A DNA stretch of 64,000 nt, from assembly GCA_947579605.1 (NCBI GenBank), contig OX388309.1:16748713-16812712 (forward strand), written 5' to 3'. Position numbers and translations under genes: made by a program. Within the stretch, counting starts at the first letter, position 1. The number at the start of each line of letters is the position of its first letter. Source of the stretch: Athripsodes cinereus (taxonomy: Eukaryota > Arthropoda > Insecta > Trichoptera > Leptoceridae). The notes under the pieces were generated by a model. That model was not told where the DNA came from. It did no database searches and was given only the letters and a program-made list of their open reading frames with translations. Positions 33,631-45,431 of this stretch are shown here, in pieces.

Positions 33631-33834
33631 GAGTTCTATTCAATTCAACACCAATATTCACCTCTTTTACAAAATACAGTATTGGAAGAATAGGCTGAAC
33701 ACCCACTGAAACATTACACTATCTTACTTCCTTGAATTAACCTTTTTCATCGCTATCTATCAACGCTAACATGAGATGTGTTGCACTAATAGGGGGAATA
33801 CAATAGATCTTATAGGTTGTGGTGCATAATACAC

Positions 33835-34077
33835 TCCGTGAAGCACACGGTAAAGAATTGCTCTCCCACTCTTTTCCGTAAGTTTTACGAGTGTCCTGTA
33901 AAAGGCAGGTGTTTGAATAAATAAAGACATTTACATCGCAAATTCAGTGATGAGGTTTGCCACCTATCCTGAATGTCTTAATTGTTTATTGGCACAGAGA
34001 GGGTGGCCTGCATGTTTATAGCATGCAGCTGGTCTGCTGGCTACCCCACTAGTGGGATATGGCGTAATGGTGTAGTG
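33835..34077 (+). repeat. interspersed repeat ending in the GTGGGATATGGCGTAATGGT block
   Basis: The same 240-bp sequence occurs inverted at 42068-42330. Both copies include TGCCTTTTACAGGACACTC (or its inverse), the ATTCAGTGATGAGGTTTGCCACC block and the block at the RTE 3' ends. It is probably part of a LINE 3' region. Confidence 0.6.
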
Positions 34078-34089
34078 GTAGTAATATAT

Positions 34090-34340
34090 TTTATATAAAA
34101 CCGGTGTGGTGCGAAGATAACACTCTTGCTTTTGAATCACAAGGTCCCAGGTTAGATTCCCGGCCAGCCTAAAATGAAGAATGACCTCTTTCAAATTGTT
34201 CTGGGTCTTGGTGTTAAATGTAATGTGTTAAGTATGTTGTATATTATATTTTTGTTGCATGAGTACCTATATTGCAAGATTGATATCTTAATTTGGGACT
34301 AACTCGATCTGTGAATTGTCTATAGATGTTATTATGATGT
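34090..34340 (+). repeat. SINE-like repeat with B box
   Basis: GGTTAGATTCCCGG near 34152 resembles a pol III B box. The body (TTCAAATTGTTCTGGG...GTGTTAAATGTAATGTGTTAAG, CTTAATTTGGGACTAACTCGA, GTGAATTGTCT) is shared with 31960-32060, 52345-52520 and 53375-53450. The borders were not determined. Confidence 0.45.
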
Positions 34341-34613
34341 GGATGTAATGTCCTAAAATTGATCAACTGATAGTGTCCTTGTGGTGCTTTGTCACGTATA
34401 CGACAGTTTGATGTTATCCAATAATGATAATCATCACTACAGTGGGGCCAGTATATGAATGCACCTGAACCCCCCGCTACGCTTTTACTCAACTTTCTTG
34501 TGTCTCACCACCAACGATACATTTATCAGAGATTGTCAATCAGCAAATTTTTTGCATTTTGAAACATAAAATTTCTTTAACAGATAAATAAAAAAATATA
34601 CATACTATATACC

Positions 34614-34631
34614 TCTCTCTCTCTCTCTCTG
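34614..34631. repeat. CT microsatellite
   Basis: A run of CT dinucleotides next to the RTE 3' end. No other feature is visible. Confidence 0.8.
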
Positions 34632-34671
34632 GTTTCAATCCTGGGATTGGTTTGCAGCAATTATCTCTTTG

Positions 34672-35266
34672 GCTCGTTGGCTACCCCACTTGTGGGATAT
34701 GCCGTGATGGTATAGTAGTAGTAGTAGTAATTATCTCTTTAATTCTTCTCTTCCACTCCTCCCTGTCTTGTGCGGTTCTTTTGAATTCTGCATATGATGA
34801 GCAGCGCATGTCCACCAACAGGTCCTCCAGGTACTCTCGGCGTGGGCGTCCCCTAGAGTTTGTCCCCTCGGTCATACCCTCCATTACGGCATGCAAGAGG
34901 CCTTCTTGTCGTATTACATGGCCGATCCACCTTGCACGCCTTTCTGACAAGATCTTGAGCAGGTGCCTTCCTCCTTCGATTCTTTGAAGAACTTCTTCGT
35001 TTGTGATGTGGTCTCTCCAGGAAATTCCTAATAGTCTTCTATAGGTCCACATCTCAAACGCCTCTAATCTTCGTTTATCTCTTTCAGATAGGCACCATGT
35101 CTCACAGCCGTACATTAGGATACTCCATACATAGGTCTTGATGAGGAGTATTCTCAGTCTCAGGTCTATATTGTTTGATTCTATTATTTTCGACTTTTTA
35201 TTAAATGCAAGTCTAGCCTGATGTATACGGCTGTCGACCTCACTCTTAGACCGACCGTCCCATGTT
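34672..35266 (-). pseudogene. RTE-like LINE, C-terminal part of RT region
   Basis: Open from the assembly gap at 35266 down to about 34681. The text TYVWSILMYGCETW, DKRRLEAFEMW, RWIGHVIR and GRPRREYLEDL is the typical end of insect RTE-type endonuclease/reverse transcriptase proteins. The 3' end contains (ACT)n and the GGCATATCCCACAAGTGGGG block seen in other repeats. The upstream part is lost in the gap. Confidence 0.75.
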
Positions 35267-35466
35267 NNNNNNNNNNNNNNNNNNNNNNNNNNNNNNNNNN
35301 NNNNNNNNNNNNNNNNNNNNNNNNNNNNNNNNNNNNNNNNNNNNNNNNNNNNNNNNNNNNNNNNNNNNNNNNNNNNNNNNNNNNNNNNNNNNNNNNNNNN
35401 NNNNNNNNNNNNNNNNNNNNNNNNNNNNNNNNNNNNNNNNNNNNNNNNNNNNNNNNNNNNNNNNNN
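35267..35466. other. assembly gap (200 N)
   Basis: Exactly 200 unknown bases separate an RTE-like fragment from a Penelope-like fragment. The round number suggests an arbitrary gap size, so the true distance and the join are uncertain. Confidence 0.95.
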
Positions 35467-36147
35467 GGTGTGTGCCTCCTTTGAAATCTATTGTATGTCC
35501 CTCCGTCATGGTATGCAGCGCCAAGGCTGAACTAGGTTTTTTATTTCTAACATCGACTTGATGTTCGGCTATTCTATGTATAACTTGGCGATTGGTACGG
35601 CTATGTACACCTTTTCACAGTCCAGGCAGTTGATTTCATATACTCCTTGGTGTTCATTAGGTATTTTTGTCAGTGGGTAAAGTTATAGTTGAACCAACTT
35701 TCCTGTCCGTGTTAAAGACTGTACGGATGTTATTTTTACGTAATAAGCGGCCTAACCTATCTGTCACACCTCTTACGTAAGGTAACGTACATGTAGATAT
35801 ATAATTTGGATTACTGTTATCTGTGTTGGATATGTTTCGTTGTGGATCAGATATTCGTCGATGTGCCTTATTGATTTGTTGTTTCGTATAGCCATTATCA
35901 GACAGAATATTATTTATGGTGTTGATTTCGCTTTTGCGGTTATCATTGTCTGTTAGTTTGTAGGAGCGATCAATGAGTGTTTTGGCTCACTGATTGTATT
36001 TGTGAAGGATGATGGTGTGAAGACGCGTGGAGATATCTATTTGTATGTGTTTTTTTACGATATGTGGTATAAGACAAGGAGCCGTCGTCTTTTCTCGTGA
36101 TGAGCACATCGAGAAAGGGTAGCTGTTTATTAGCCGTTATCCGTGAC
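35467..36147 (-). pseudogene. Penelope-like element, RT C-terminus and GIY-YIG endonuclease
   Basis: On the minus strand, LPFLDVLITRKDDGS and SYTTYRKKTHTNRYLH mark the end of a Penelope-type reverse transcriptase; downstream, YEINCLDCEKVYI and HRIAEHQVDVRNKK mark the GIY-YIG nuclease with its CxxC. Several frameshifts separate the pieces, so it is dead. The neighbouring 36148-36260 (CTGATGATGGAGTTCC) may be terminal-repeat sequence of the same element. Confidence 0.7.
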
Positions 36148-36834
36148 GTACGTGTCTACTGCAGAACCTGATGATGGAGTTCCAAGCAACTCCGAAAGCA
36201 TGTTCAAAAAACAAATTACGCGATGTAACCCGCAAAACATAACTCTAAAACATATCGACTGTGCTCAGGACAAAGGCATTAAACCACAATTTAGGCAAAA
36301 GTCGTTTTCTGTTTTTTTTTTGCTTATAACTTGATAGTTCCTGAATATTTTCTCTTCAATTTTTATGACATAATAAAAGAACTACATTACAATAAGATGG
36401 TAAAATAATAATGACAATAATTTTTGTCATTTTCTTTATCCCACAGTTTTTTTGCTTCTCCTATGAAATTTTACCGATCGTGGTTTAAACCCTTTGTCCT
36501 GATCACAGTCGATATATACCTCGTCGCGAAAAACTATTCAATAACATATATATATATATATATATATCCTTTCCTTCCTTCCTATCTTGTACCCGTTGCC
36601 GGGTATTATTGAGAGAGTGAATTAATCGAGCATCCTGCCGACGGTGCCATCTAAGGTGACTGTGAAGGCCGATTCTGGACAGGCACACTGTCACATTCGG
36701 GACAAGGCTGCTCTTCGTTTATGATGGGTCTGCGAGTTGTTCGATTATATATATATATACATGAGGTGAAAGTCTTACTCCATTTCACTGCGTACAGTCG
36801 GTTAAAATCAGATCATATATATATTAAACCAATG

Positions 36835-37015
36835 ATGAGTTCGTCGGTAGCCTGGAGGTAGAGTCTCGGCCTTGTGAACATGGGGTCCGTGGTTCGATAC
36901 CAGGTGCCGGCAAACTCCCCTTTCACGACACAAGCTTTTAGTAGCTTACTGTGAAAGGTGTATAAGGTTGTATTTGGGTTTATAACAAAAACCCAGATAT
37001 ATCTTTTTTTAAAAA
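36835..37015 (+). mobile_element. tRNA-derived SINE, copy 1
   Basis: A-box-like TAGCCTGGAGG and B-box-like GGTTCGATACC lie 40 bases apart, followed by a body with CCTTTCACGACACAAGC and TAAGGTTGTATTTGGG and an A-rich tail. It lies just upstream of the first visible Vps72 exon. Further copies lie at 43029-43175 (minus), 43269-43440 and 50655-50843. Confidence 0.8.
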
Positions 37016-37080
37016 AAAATAAAAAAATAATGAAAGTTGTTAAAAATGTATTTGACAGTAATATTTTCGTATTATTTCAG

Positions 37081-40000
37081 AACGATACCAAAGGCTTGAA
37101 CTAGAGAAAAAGGTCATTCGTCCTACAAAAAGGAAAATGGAAGGCCCTTATATCAGGTGAACATCCATTTACTAGTGTTAGAGTGGACAATATCTGTCTG
37201 GGATATGCGTGGTTTAGGACATATCCATGCAGAGTAAAATGTCAGGAAACATAAAAAAATAATTAGACCTGCAGCTTTACTCTTGGCACTCGATTCGATC
37301 CCAATCCAATTCTCAAACTGTATTGGCTAATTCCTGTTCAAAACAACCAGACCATGTTGCTCAATGTCTTAGATTTTTTTATACTTTGCCTGTCAATTGC
37401 CTGATATGTTAAGACTTTCAAACAAGTATTATTATTTTTTTTACTCTCGAATTTTTTTTTTTGGCGGCCATTTTTCTAAGGTGCCGAGGGGGATTTTTAA
37501 TGAAAATAGATCTTTAGAAAAATTGTTGTATCTTTTTTATTTATTAACATATCGAGATAATTTAAAAATATATATTTTAAGTACAAAATTTTCTAGTTTC
37601 ATAAATATTTTTGATCATCGACATCTCTCGAAAAAATTACAAATTTTTGCTTCAAATTTACAATTCTAAAAATGAAAATTTCTCATTTTCGGATCATTAT
37701 TCTAGAATGAAAACAACAAGTATCATCATTCATATTTTTTATTTACAGAGATATTTTATGTCACTATCCTCAGAAACAATGCAGATGAATTTAAGATAGT
37801 CCTTCTTTTTCTATAACTAGTCGAACTTTGCTCTTATGTGAAAAAATGAAAATATTGAAACCAAATATCTGAAAAGGGACTGAATGTGTTCTTTTGAAAA
37901 TTTTATATAACATTAACCGTATTCTTATTGATAAGTGGCAGGAATTATATGAGTGATATCGGAGCGGTTTTTGGGATATGGAGTTTTTCCCGCAGGCTGT
38001 TTTTGTAATAAGAAACCAATACAAAATCCGTAATATTTTTTTTGTTTGTAACCGTAGCGAAATAATTTTAAAAACATTATTTTGAGTAATGATGAGACTA
38101 TATTTTGGTATATATTGATATTCTATTATATATTTTAATAAATACCAAAAGTTCATCTCAAGGTCTATATATTTTTTATGAAAAACGGTGATTAATACAC
38201 AAAATTTTTAAATATAAAAAAGTAAGAATCACCATTGATTTTTTTTCTCTGAATAAATACTTTATAGCACTCTCAGATAAAGAAATATGGAATGTCCCAA
38301 AGTAACGCTAATTTTTTTATAATTAAAATAATGACGCCCCTTCGACCCAAAAATCCATATTTTAAGACTATATATCTAAAAACCGGTTAATTTTTTTTCA
38401 TGAAAATTTGAAAATAGCATTAACTTATTACAGTTAATACTACCTTTTTACCGGGTATTTGTACCGACTGTTGTTACTTTTCGGATACTTTCATACCGAC
38501 TATTGAAAAAAAGTTACTCGCTTAAATTTCTACACCCCCCCCCCCCCCCCCCCCCCGTCACCGAATTTGAAGTATTTCAAAAACTCCTCGGTTTTCTTCA
38601 ACAATATTTTCTCGCAGTACCTTTTTCTAAAATGTATCCGGTATTTGTACCGACAATAATTTTCGATCAAGTATTATCGGGTACTTTTCCCAAGTACCCG
38701 ATAATTTGCCGACTAAATACAAAAACTGCCAAAAAACTACTAAACATTCTTGCAAATGCCTCAAAAACTACCAAAAAAGTAAGAAACTACCAAATCTGGT
38801 CACACTGCTGCCAATATTGACAGACGTCAAAACAGCGTGGCTTTGTTTATCTTTACATAAAATTCCTTACGTATAGCCACTGAATTGACAGACGTAAAAA
38901 CCATGCCGTTTTGTTTACATAATTTACTGTAAAATACTTCAAGGTCAAAACTGTCATTATTTGACAGTGACAGTGACAGTAATTTCTGTTACTGACGAAT
39001 AGCCGATGCCTTATTTTTTTAAATAAATCTCAAAAATCAACTAAGTAATCATCTCATAATCTGTTCAGACAAAACCTAACTAATCTGGTACAAAACTGTC
39101 CTTTTACTTACTAAACCTAACCTTAACCTAAAATAAATACATGTGCTGTTCTCGAATTTAGCCAAAAATATTTTTACACTAAAAACCTACCTTAAATTGG
39201 ATCAAAATATCACTTCGTCTTTTAGGTTTTGCCATGAGATTCCAAAATCCTACACAACCCTTGGAACACCTCTTTTCATATTCTATGATTTGCTATAAAT
39301 TCCCCACTACTCATACTAAACGCATTTTGCGAATATCTTGCTATTCTGCACAAGTTCTTTCGTTGACGAATATCGGCTTGATGCGCGTTTTCCAAATTGT
39401 TAAAAAATAATGCAAGACGAACATATTTATGAAATCAAAGTAAACTCATGTATCATTTAAATTTGAATACTTATGTCCATGTTCGATTGTGAAGTTTGGA
39501 TATGTCCAAGTTCGAATATAATAGTTTTTAAGGCTCTACCATTTCTTCCTCATCAAACAGAGATTGTCAACAGTAGGTATATTAAAAAACACAGTGGGTA
39601 ATGTTTTTTCTAATCTTTATTTATATTATCTCAGCATTTCTTACGAGTGGTGTAGCCAGTGGAACAACTACATGTAATAAATATGTAAATCATCCTCTAC
39701 AAGTCAATAAAAGCTAAGATATTCAGAATGGAAGGCATATTTTGTTGCCAAATTGAATATTAATATTTCTTATGACATGATGTTTTAGGAATCCTTTGAC
39801 AGGGGCGCTTAAAACCTTACTTAAATGAGTGGGAGACTAGCGCCTGTATTCACCAAGAAAAACTGAGCGAACGATCAGCTGAGCAAACGATCAGCTTAAA
39901 TCGCCCTCAGCATTCCTCAACGTAGATAGGTATTCACCAACGAAAATTTACAATGCTTAGCTGAGTCGAATTTGATCGTGCGTATCCATGGATACAATGT

Positions 40001-43000
40001 AAATATTATGAAATGAAACTGACATTTATTTACGGAAACAGCCATCAAAGTAACTAAAAAGTATATTTTTGATAATTATACCAATAAAAATAATTTTTAG
40101 CCATTTAAAAAATATATGTATAATTTAAAAATTTATATATATATATTTTTTAAATATCTATAAATGCCTTTATTTATACAAAATCAAGACTTGAACTTAA
40201 ACAGATATTACTTTGATAGCAGTCGATTTGACAGCTAGAATTTAATCGAATCATGCATTGTTGTCAAAGTTGTTTGCCGGTGAGGTTGAAATTAAAAAGA
40301 AATTATAAACAAGGATAGAAAAATAACTGAAATACTCCGTATATAACTAAAATACACGGTAATTCACCATCAAGAAATAATTTTAATTCCTTGCAATATT
40401 GAACTATTACACTATCCGTGGTATTTTATCACATAGATATGTACAATATGAAAAATTATAAATAAAAATCTTGTTACTATTTTTGTATTTGTTTATATTT
40501 GTTTGTAAAAGGCATAAGCTGTTTATAAGATAAATAAATAAAAAATATTCATGTTGTTTAGTAAGTACTCTGTAACATATTTAGTCGAAAGTAGAACTAA
40601 TAATAATAAATATTTCTTTATTCAATCAATATCATACACACGTTGAAACAATATATCACCAATTATCTTCAATTAAGTTGCAGCAGCCTCAGTAGGTTAT
40701 AATTATTATTATTGGACAACATGAAAGTGTCGTTAACGTGCCAAAGCACCTCAATGATACTGAACAATTCATCAATTCTAGGACATTACATCCATATCAT
40801 TATAGAATCTCGGATACACAACAGCATCCATGTCAGAAGACACATTATGTTGAATTAAATTAAATATTTTGGATATAATATGTATCCACGTCCATAATAT
40901 AAAACAGAATACAATATTTAATAGTAATTAGTAAATTATAAGGTTTTTAGATCCTTTCTGAATGTCTTAAGATCTGCAGCTTGCCTACGCTAGCGAGGCA
41001 ATCCATTCCAGAGGTTGGGTCCCGCCACACAAAAGGCTCTATCCCCATAATTAGTTAAAATTCTCCTCTGCGGGCTCATTTCTTGATATTTCAACCTGCA
41101 CAATTCAGCAATATAAACTAGAGCATTCTCATTCTGTGCCTTATAAACTAACATTCACACTTTGGACTGCACTATAGTCTCCACTGGTAGCCAATGAAGT
41201 TCCTTTAAAAGTGGAGTCATACGTGTACACCTTTGTACTCCAAAGATAACACGTGCAGTGGACTTCAAAACTGATTGCAGCCTATCGATCTGACAAGCAG
41301 GTAATTCCACTAAAATACTGTTACAATATCCTAGTCTGGATATTACCAGAGCCACAATTAGTGACTTCTTAGCGTCTAATGTGAGACACCTTTTTATCAT
41401 CCCAATTTGCTGCAGCTGAAAGAAACAAGCACTGACAAGAGAACTAATGTGCTTCTCAAAAGTTAGCGAGCTGTCTTTTATGGTTCCCAGAAGTCTGACC
41501 TACGTTGACGGTGCCTTTTATGTGTGATAAGAAAGTGCGACTGCGATTGAAAGGATTGTTGTATTGAATCGAACTATTTGTGATTTTTTGTATATGTTTA
41601 ATGGCCTTGTGCCGTATAATTATGTTATTATAAATAAACTAATAAATAAATTAATTAAATAATTTATTTATAAATATACATATATATAAATTATTACATG
41701 CCGCCTACAACAATATATTCAATAAATTGTAAATAAAACGCCAACAATACGAAACGAGTATGGCGGACATTATAGAATAATTTTGACAGATCGACGCTGA
41801 GCAAAAGTTAATCCACCTCAATTGGCCGATCAAATTTGAGGGAAATTTTCACTCAAATCACGCTGAGGGAGCCTAAAATATGTTGGTGAATACCAATTTA
41901 GACGTTGATCGTAATTTGAGCTGATCGAACGCTCAGATTTTCTTGGTGAATACGGGCGTTATTCTTTATTTATTTATTATATACATACAATTTCATACAA
42001 GGTATACATTCAAGTTAGAAATACAATCAATATAAACAGGGCGAGTTTATCACAAAGGCGTGATCTCTTCCACTACTACTACTACTACTATACCATCACG
42101 GCATATCCCACAAGTGGGGTAGCCAGCAGACCAGCTGCATGTAAGAAACATGCAAGCTGTCCTCTTCGTGCCAATATAAAATCAAGACATTCAGGATGGG
42201 TGGCAAACCTCATCACTGAATTAAAGATGTACAATGTCTTAATTTTTTCGAACACCTGCCTTTTACAGGACACTCGAAAACTTACAGAGAAGAATGGGAG
42301 ACCAATTCTTTACCGGGTGCTCCACGGGCTTAAATGGGATCTCTTCCAACTAACCCAAAAATAAAAATATGTTTTATGACGACCAGTTGTTATAAACCAG
42401 TGATTCCCAAAGTGGTCCATATGGACCCCCAGGGGTCCAGGGAGACTCGACGGGGGTCCATGATGGCGTGACTAAAAAATGGGGGTCCACGAATCCATAG
42501 CTAAAGTATTGGATATTCGGTAAAAGCACCAGATATTGACATAAACAATAGTCGGTACAAATACCCATTACATTGTAGAAAAAGGTAATGTGAGAAAATA
42601 TTCTGTAAGAAAACCGAGGAGTTTTTGAAATATTTCAAATAATTATACCATTTCGAAAATTTAGCGACCGGGGGGGGGGGGGGTAGAAATACAGGGGGTC
42701 CACCAGTACCAGAAAATTTTTAAAAGTGGTCTATGAGAAAAAAATGTTTGGGAACCTCTGTTATAAACCATTGGCATTTAAATTGATATCCCAGAACCTT
42801 AAAACTAAATTTGACCCATTCTGACGTGAATTCGTGTTGTATAAATTCAGGTTTGATTTTCTGATTTGTTTGTAACTTTTTATATTATTTCTTCAGAAAT
42901 ATTTAATTTAAAGACATCACTTTACTTGACACAAACTAATACTAAAATACAAGATGGCCAATGCTCCATACAAAACCTTTGATCCCTATTGGTCCGTTTG

Positions 43001-45431
43001 GATTTGTCCAGTTTCGATTGTAACATTTTTTTATAAATCCAAATACAACCTTATACACTTTTCACAGTGAGCTAAAAGCTTGCTGTCGTGAAAAGGGAGT
43101 TTGCCGGCACCTGGAATCGAACTACGCACCTGTACATAAAACTGAGACTCTACCTACATTCACTGTGTCAGTGTTTAGGTAGTAGAATATCATAGCAAAA
43201 ATAAAACAAATGTTTTATTTACTATTCAATTTATTTATGAGAGATAAGCCTTAATAAATTAGTAAAATGGTAGCCTGGAGGTTGAGTCTTGGCCTTGTGA
43301 ACAAGGGGTCTGGGGTTCGATCCCAGGTGCCGGCAAACTCCCCTTTCACGACACAAGCTTTTAGCTTGGTGTGAAAGGTGTATAAGGTTGCATTTGGGTT
43401 TATAACAAAACCCAGATCTTATTAAAAAAAAAAAATCAAATAGTAAAATAAAACATTTGTTTTATTTATTTCACTCTACCTCCAGACCAGGGATGTTGCG
43501 AATATTCGCATCCGCAAATGCGGAGCTTCCGCATGTATTTGGACATCTGCATCCGCATCCGCAATAATCGATGCGGATTTTCACGCGGATGCGGATGTAA
43601 GACAATTTGCGACAAGAAAGAAATGGGGCGGGGCTGGCGAATGGCGCGTGCCGTTCGCACTTGACATTAACCAATGGGAACGAAAAAATTGGTGGCAAGA
43701 TCCGACGCGTTTTTATTTTTGCCGGTTTTATTATATTTTTTTTGACGGTTTTTGCAAATAATTATTGTAGCAACAATTTTGTCACATATTTGACAGTGGG
43801 TCCTACCAACTAAGATAGTTCCTACTTTTTTTCTAAAACATCTTAAACATCCGCATCCGCGGATGTGAGCCTTCAAAAATCCGCATCCGCATTCACATCC
43901 GCGGATGTGTAAAAATCGACATCCGCAACATCCCTGCTCCAGACTACTGAGGAACATGCAATGGATATGTCCAGTTTCAAACCCAAATTAAATCTTTTGT
44001 TCATTTTTCACACAACTAAAATTTGATTTTACTGTTTCAAATTTTTTTTTTATAATTCTAGACAGAATATTTCTGCATACTCAGTTACAAAAACTGACAT
44101 TTTTTGATTAAATCCACTTTCGATCCCAAACCACACATGTTTATGATGATATTTTCTTCAATTGCAGGTACCATTCATTTGTTGTTACGTCTATTAAAGG
44201 GGATCCTAATTTTGACACTGATGAATCAAAGAATATTGATGTTGTAGGAGAAATCAAAGTAGAAAATACAACAGACAAAAGAAATATGATTTGTAAAGTT
44301 GATATAAAAACAGACATGGAAAACCCTAGGTAATATTTAAATTATGTTTGCTAAGTTATACAATGCTGCTTAAATTCTTTATGAACTTGTCTCAAGATGA
44401 GGATTTTGGCCCAAATATAGCTTTAAAGTAACTTGTATAGTGCCATTGTATGAGAAATAAAATAAAAAAAATTGAAATGTAATGTCTTCCATTTTTACAT
44501 GGCGACCAGACTGTGTATGTGAACATCCTTATTTATTTTGCAAGTAAGTACGTATTCTGTCCAGCTAATATTAATTAATAAGTTTGTTTGTGTTTCAGTG
44601 ATCCTATAGAATCTCAACAGTTAGCACCTAACACCTCCTCCACACTTGAGGTGAAGCCTCAAAGTGATAAATATGAGAGGACTATAATCACATTTATGAA
44701 TGATATCCATGATAAGGCATTTAATACAATTTTCCCTAAGAGATCAGAGCCTAAGATTAAAACACGTCTCTGTGCGGTTACCAAGTAAGTTTCATATATT
44801 TATTATTGTAATAATTATCATTGACTTAACTGCACATAGATGCTCAGTAAATATTACACTCCTCTCAAGAGCATAAGGCAGAAACCAGCCTCCCCCATTC
44901 AGAGCGTCTCTACACTTATTGTGCCATCTCATCCCACAACATTTCCAGTGCTCCGATATCATCATAGAAACAAGTATGTTGTAAATGAGTAAACTGTACA
45001 AAAGAACAGTACTCTTTTTGGTCAGCTATTTTGTTTTCAAGAAATTTATTTATGTCCAATATATATACCGTCCTATAATAATAATTAAAACTTTATTGAC
45101 AGAACATAATAACGTAATTGTACAAACACATAATAAATAAAAACAATGTTCTGTCAAATGGCGGATTTGTTGCAGTGCAACATCTTCCAGCCAACCATTA
45201 TATATTCATGATGACCTTTTTTAATGATACTGTTTTTACAGACAACCAGCCCGGTACTTTGACCCTGTTACTAACCTACCCTACAGCTGTGTGGAAGCGT
45301 TCAAAATCATCCGTGAAGCATATTACCAGCTGCTAGATCAAAGAGGAGATGAATCAAAATCTCAAGTTGGGGAATGGTTAACATGGTACAGAAATAATAA
45401 AAACTCTTCTATAAAGATAAATATCAAATAG
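37081..45431 (+). CDS. Vps72: Vps72/YL-1, H2A.Z chaperone subunit of SWR1/SRCAP-type remodeller (3' exons)
   Basis: Nuclear protein that binds the H2A.Z-H2B dimer and helps deposit it (family knowledge). Four exons join in phase: 37081-37156, 44168-44329, 44599-44784 and 45242-45431, giving about 203 C-terminal residues. The first encodes RYQRLELEKKVIRPTKRK, the second opens with YHSFVVTS, matching the family's GP(I/L)xxYHS stretch, and the last encodes the YL1_C domain QPARYFDPVTNLPYSC.EAFKIIREAYY. The residues between are family-variable and acidic/charged. The N-terminal H2A.Z-binding exons are absent: upstream I see only repeats and the assembly gap. The 7-kb second visible intron is packed with hAT, SINE and LINE sequence. 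Identification is firm; completeness is not. Confidence 0.9.
37384..38445 (+). repeat. half copy of the long-armed hAT element
   Basis: It is collinear with 22285-23265 (GCCTGATATGTT, AAGACTTTCAAACAAGTAT, AAATAGATCTT, CATATCGAGATAATTT, GTGGCAGGAAT and so on), and it continues through the point where the level-3 copy is interrupted, so it shows the unsplit state of that site. No transposase. Confidence 0.75.
38446..38808 (+). mobile_element. truncated copy of the CAGTGTGACCAGATTT hAT family
   Basis: One tandem unit (GAATTTGAAGTATTTCAAAA...GTACCGAC) and the right terminus AAATCTGGTCACACTG are present; the left terminus is missing. A C-run at 38528-38555 lies where the complete copy has a short C-tract. 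Confidence 0.7.
38809..39839. other. Vps72 intron sequence without recognised repeat
   Basis: It contains TGACAGTGACAGTGACAG near 38963 and one small ATG-to-donor stretch on the minus strand (39191-39235), listed separately. No other gene signal was seen. Confidence 0.4.
39191..39235 (-). CDS. possible short first coding exon
   Basis: On the minus strand an ATG opens 15 codons (MAKPKRRSDILIQFK) that end exactly at a consensus donor GTAGGT. The composition looks coding-like, but no second exon was found between here and 37157 and I recognise no family. A chance match is quite possible. Confidence 0.2.
39840..41957. mobile_element. inverted-repeat DNA element with LINE insertion
   Basis: The ends CGCC(T/C)GTATTCACCAAGAAAA and their inverse bracket 2.1 kb. 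The subterminal regions carry several CTGAGC/GATCAGCT-like motifs and an internal GTATTCACCAACG-type repeat. I could not match a target duplication. A CR1/L2-like LINE fragment fills the right half. No transposase was seen, so the superfamily is open. Confidence 0.6.
40900..41510 (-). pseudogene. CR1/L2-like reverse transcriptase C-terminus
   Basis: On the minus strand: VRLLGTIKDSSLTFEKHI, RLGYCNSILVELP, RLQSVLKSTARVIFG and TPLLKELHWLPV, then after a stop YKAQNENALVYIAELC and FCVAGPNLWNGLPR. These are the thumb and end of CR1/L2-type LINEs. Truncated at the 5' side and interrupted by stops. Confidence 0.75.
41958..42075 (-). repeat. interspersed repeat with GGCGAGTTTATC block
   Basis: Also found at 48560-48665, 53925-54060 (inverted) and 57570-57680. 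The shared text GAGGGCGAGTTTATCGC and GCGATCTCTTCCAACTA, with an (AATA)n end in the 53925-54060 copy, suggests the 3' end of one LINE family. Confidence 0.55.
42068..42330 (-). repeat. inverted partner of the 33835-34077 repeat
   Basis: It starts with (ACT)n and CATCACGGCATATCCCACAA and continues through the same 200-bp body as the copy at 33835 in opposite orientation. Confidence 0.6.
42398..42760. mobile_element. hAT MITE containing a second hAT fragment
   Basis: The ends CAGTGATTCCCAAA and CAGAGGTTCCCAAA (inverse) lie within the perfect 8-bp duplication TTATAAAC (42390-42397 and 42761-42768). Its middle (42541-42690) is an inverted piece of the CAGTGTGACCAGATTT family, including a G-run at 42671-42682. 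Confidence 0.8.
43029..43175 (-). mobile_element. tRNA-derived SINE, copy 2 (decayed)
   Basis: The minus strand carries the body block GTATAAGGTTGTATTTGG, GCCGGCAAACTCCC-like text and a degenerate B box (TTCGATTCC). More diverged than the other three copies. Confidence 0.65.
43269..43440 (+). mobile_element. tRNA-derived SINE, copy 3 with target duplication
   Basis: TAGCCTGGAGG and GGTTCGATCCC give the A and B boxes; the A-run is at 43423-43435. The duplication TAGTAAAAT lies at 43260-43268 and 43441-43449, so this copy defines both ends of the family. Confidence 0.82.
43488..43936. mobile_element. hAT MITE with CATCCGC-rich subterminal repeats
   Basis: The ends CAGGGATGTTGCG and their inverse are flanked by the perfect 8-bp duplication CTCCAGAC (43480-43487 and 43937-43944). 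GCATCCGC/GCGGATG motifs recur at both ends and are much more GC-rich than the surroundings. 449 bp, non-coding. It sits in a Vps72 intron. Confidence 0.85.
44829..44975 (+). repeat. repeat shared with 59415-59700
   Basis: Text such as GGCAGAAACCAGCCTCCCCCATTCAGAGCGT corresponds, inverted, to the segment at 59415-59700. An unclassified interspersed repeat lying in the last Vps72 intron. Confidence 0.4.

Noticed and set aside
35221..35561. Open frames made mostly of unknown residues
   Set aside because: They are artefacts of translating the 200-N gap.
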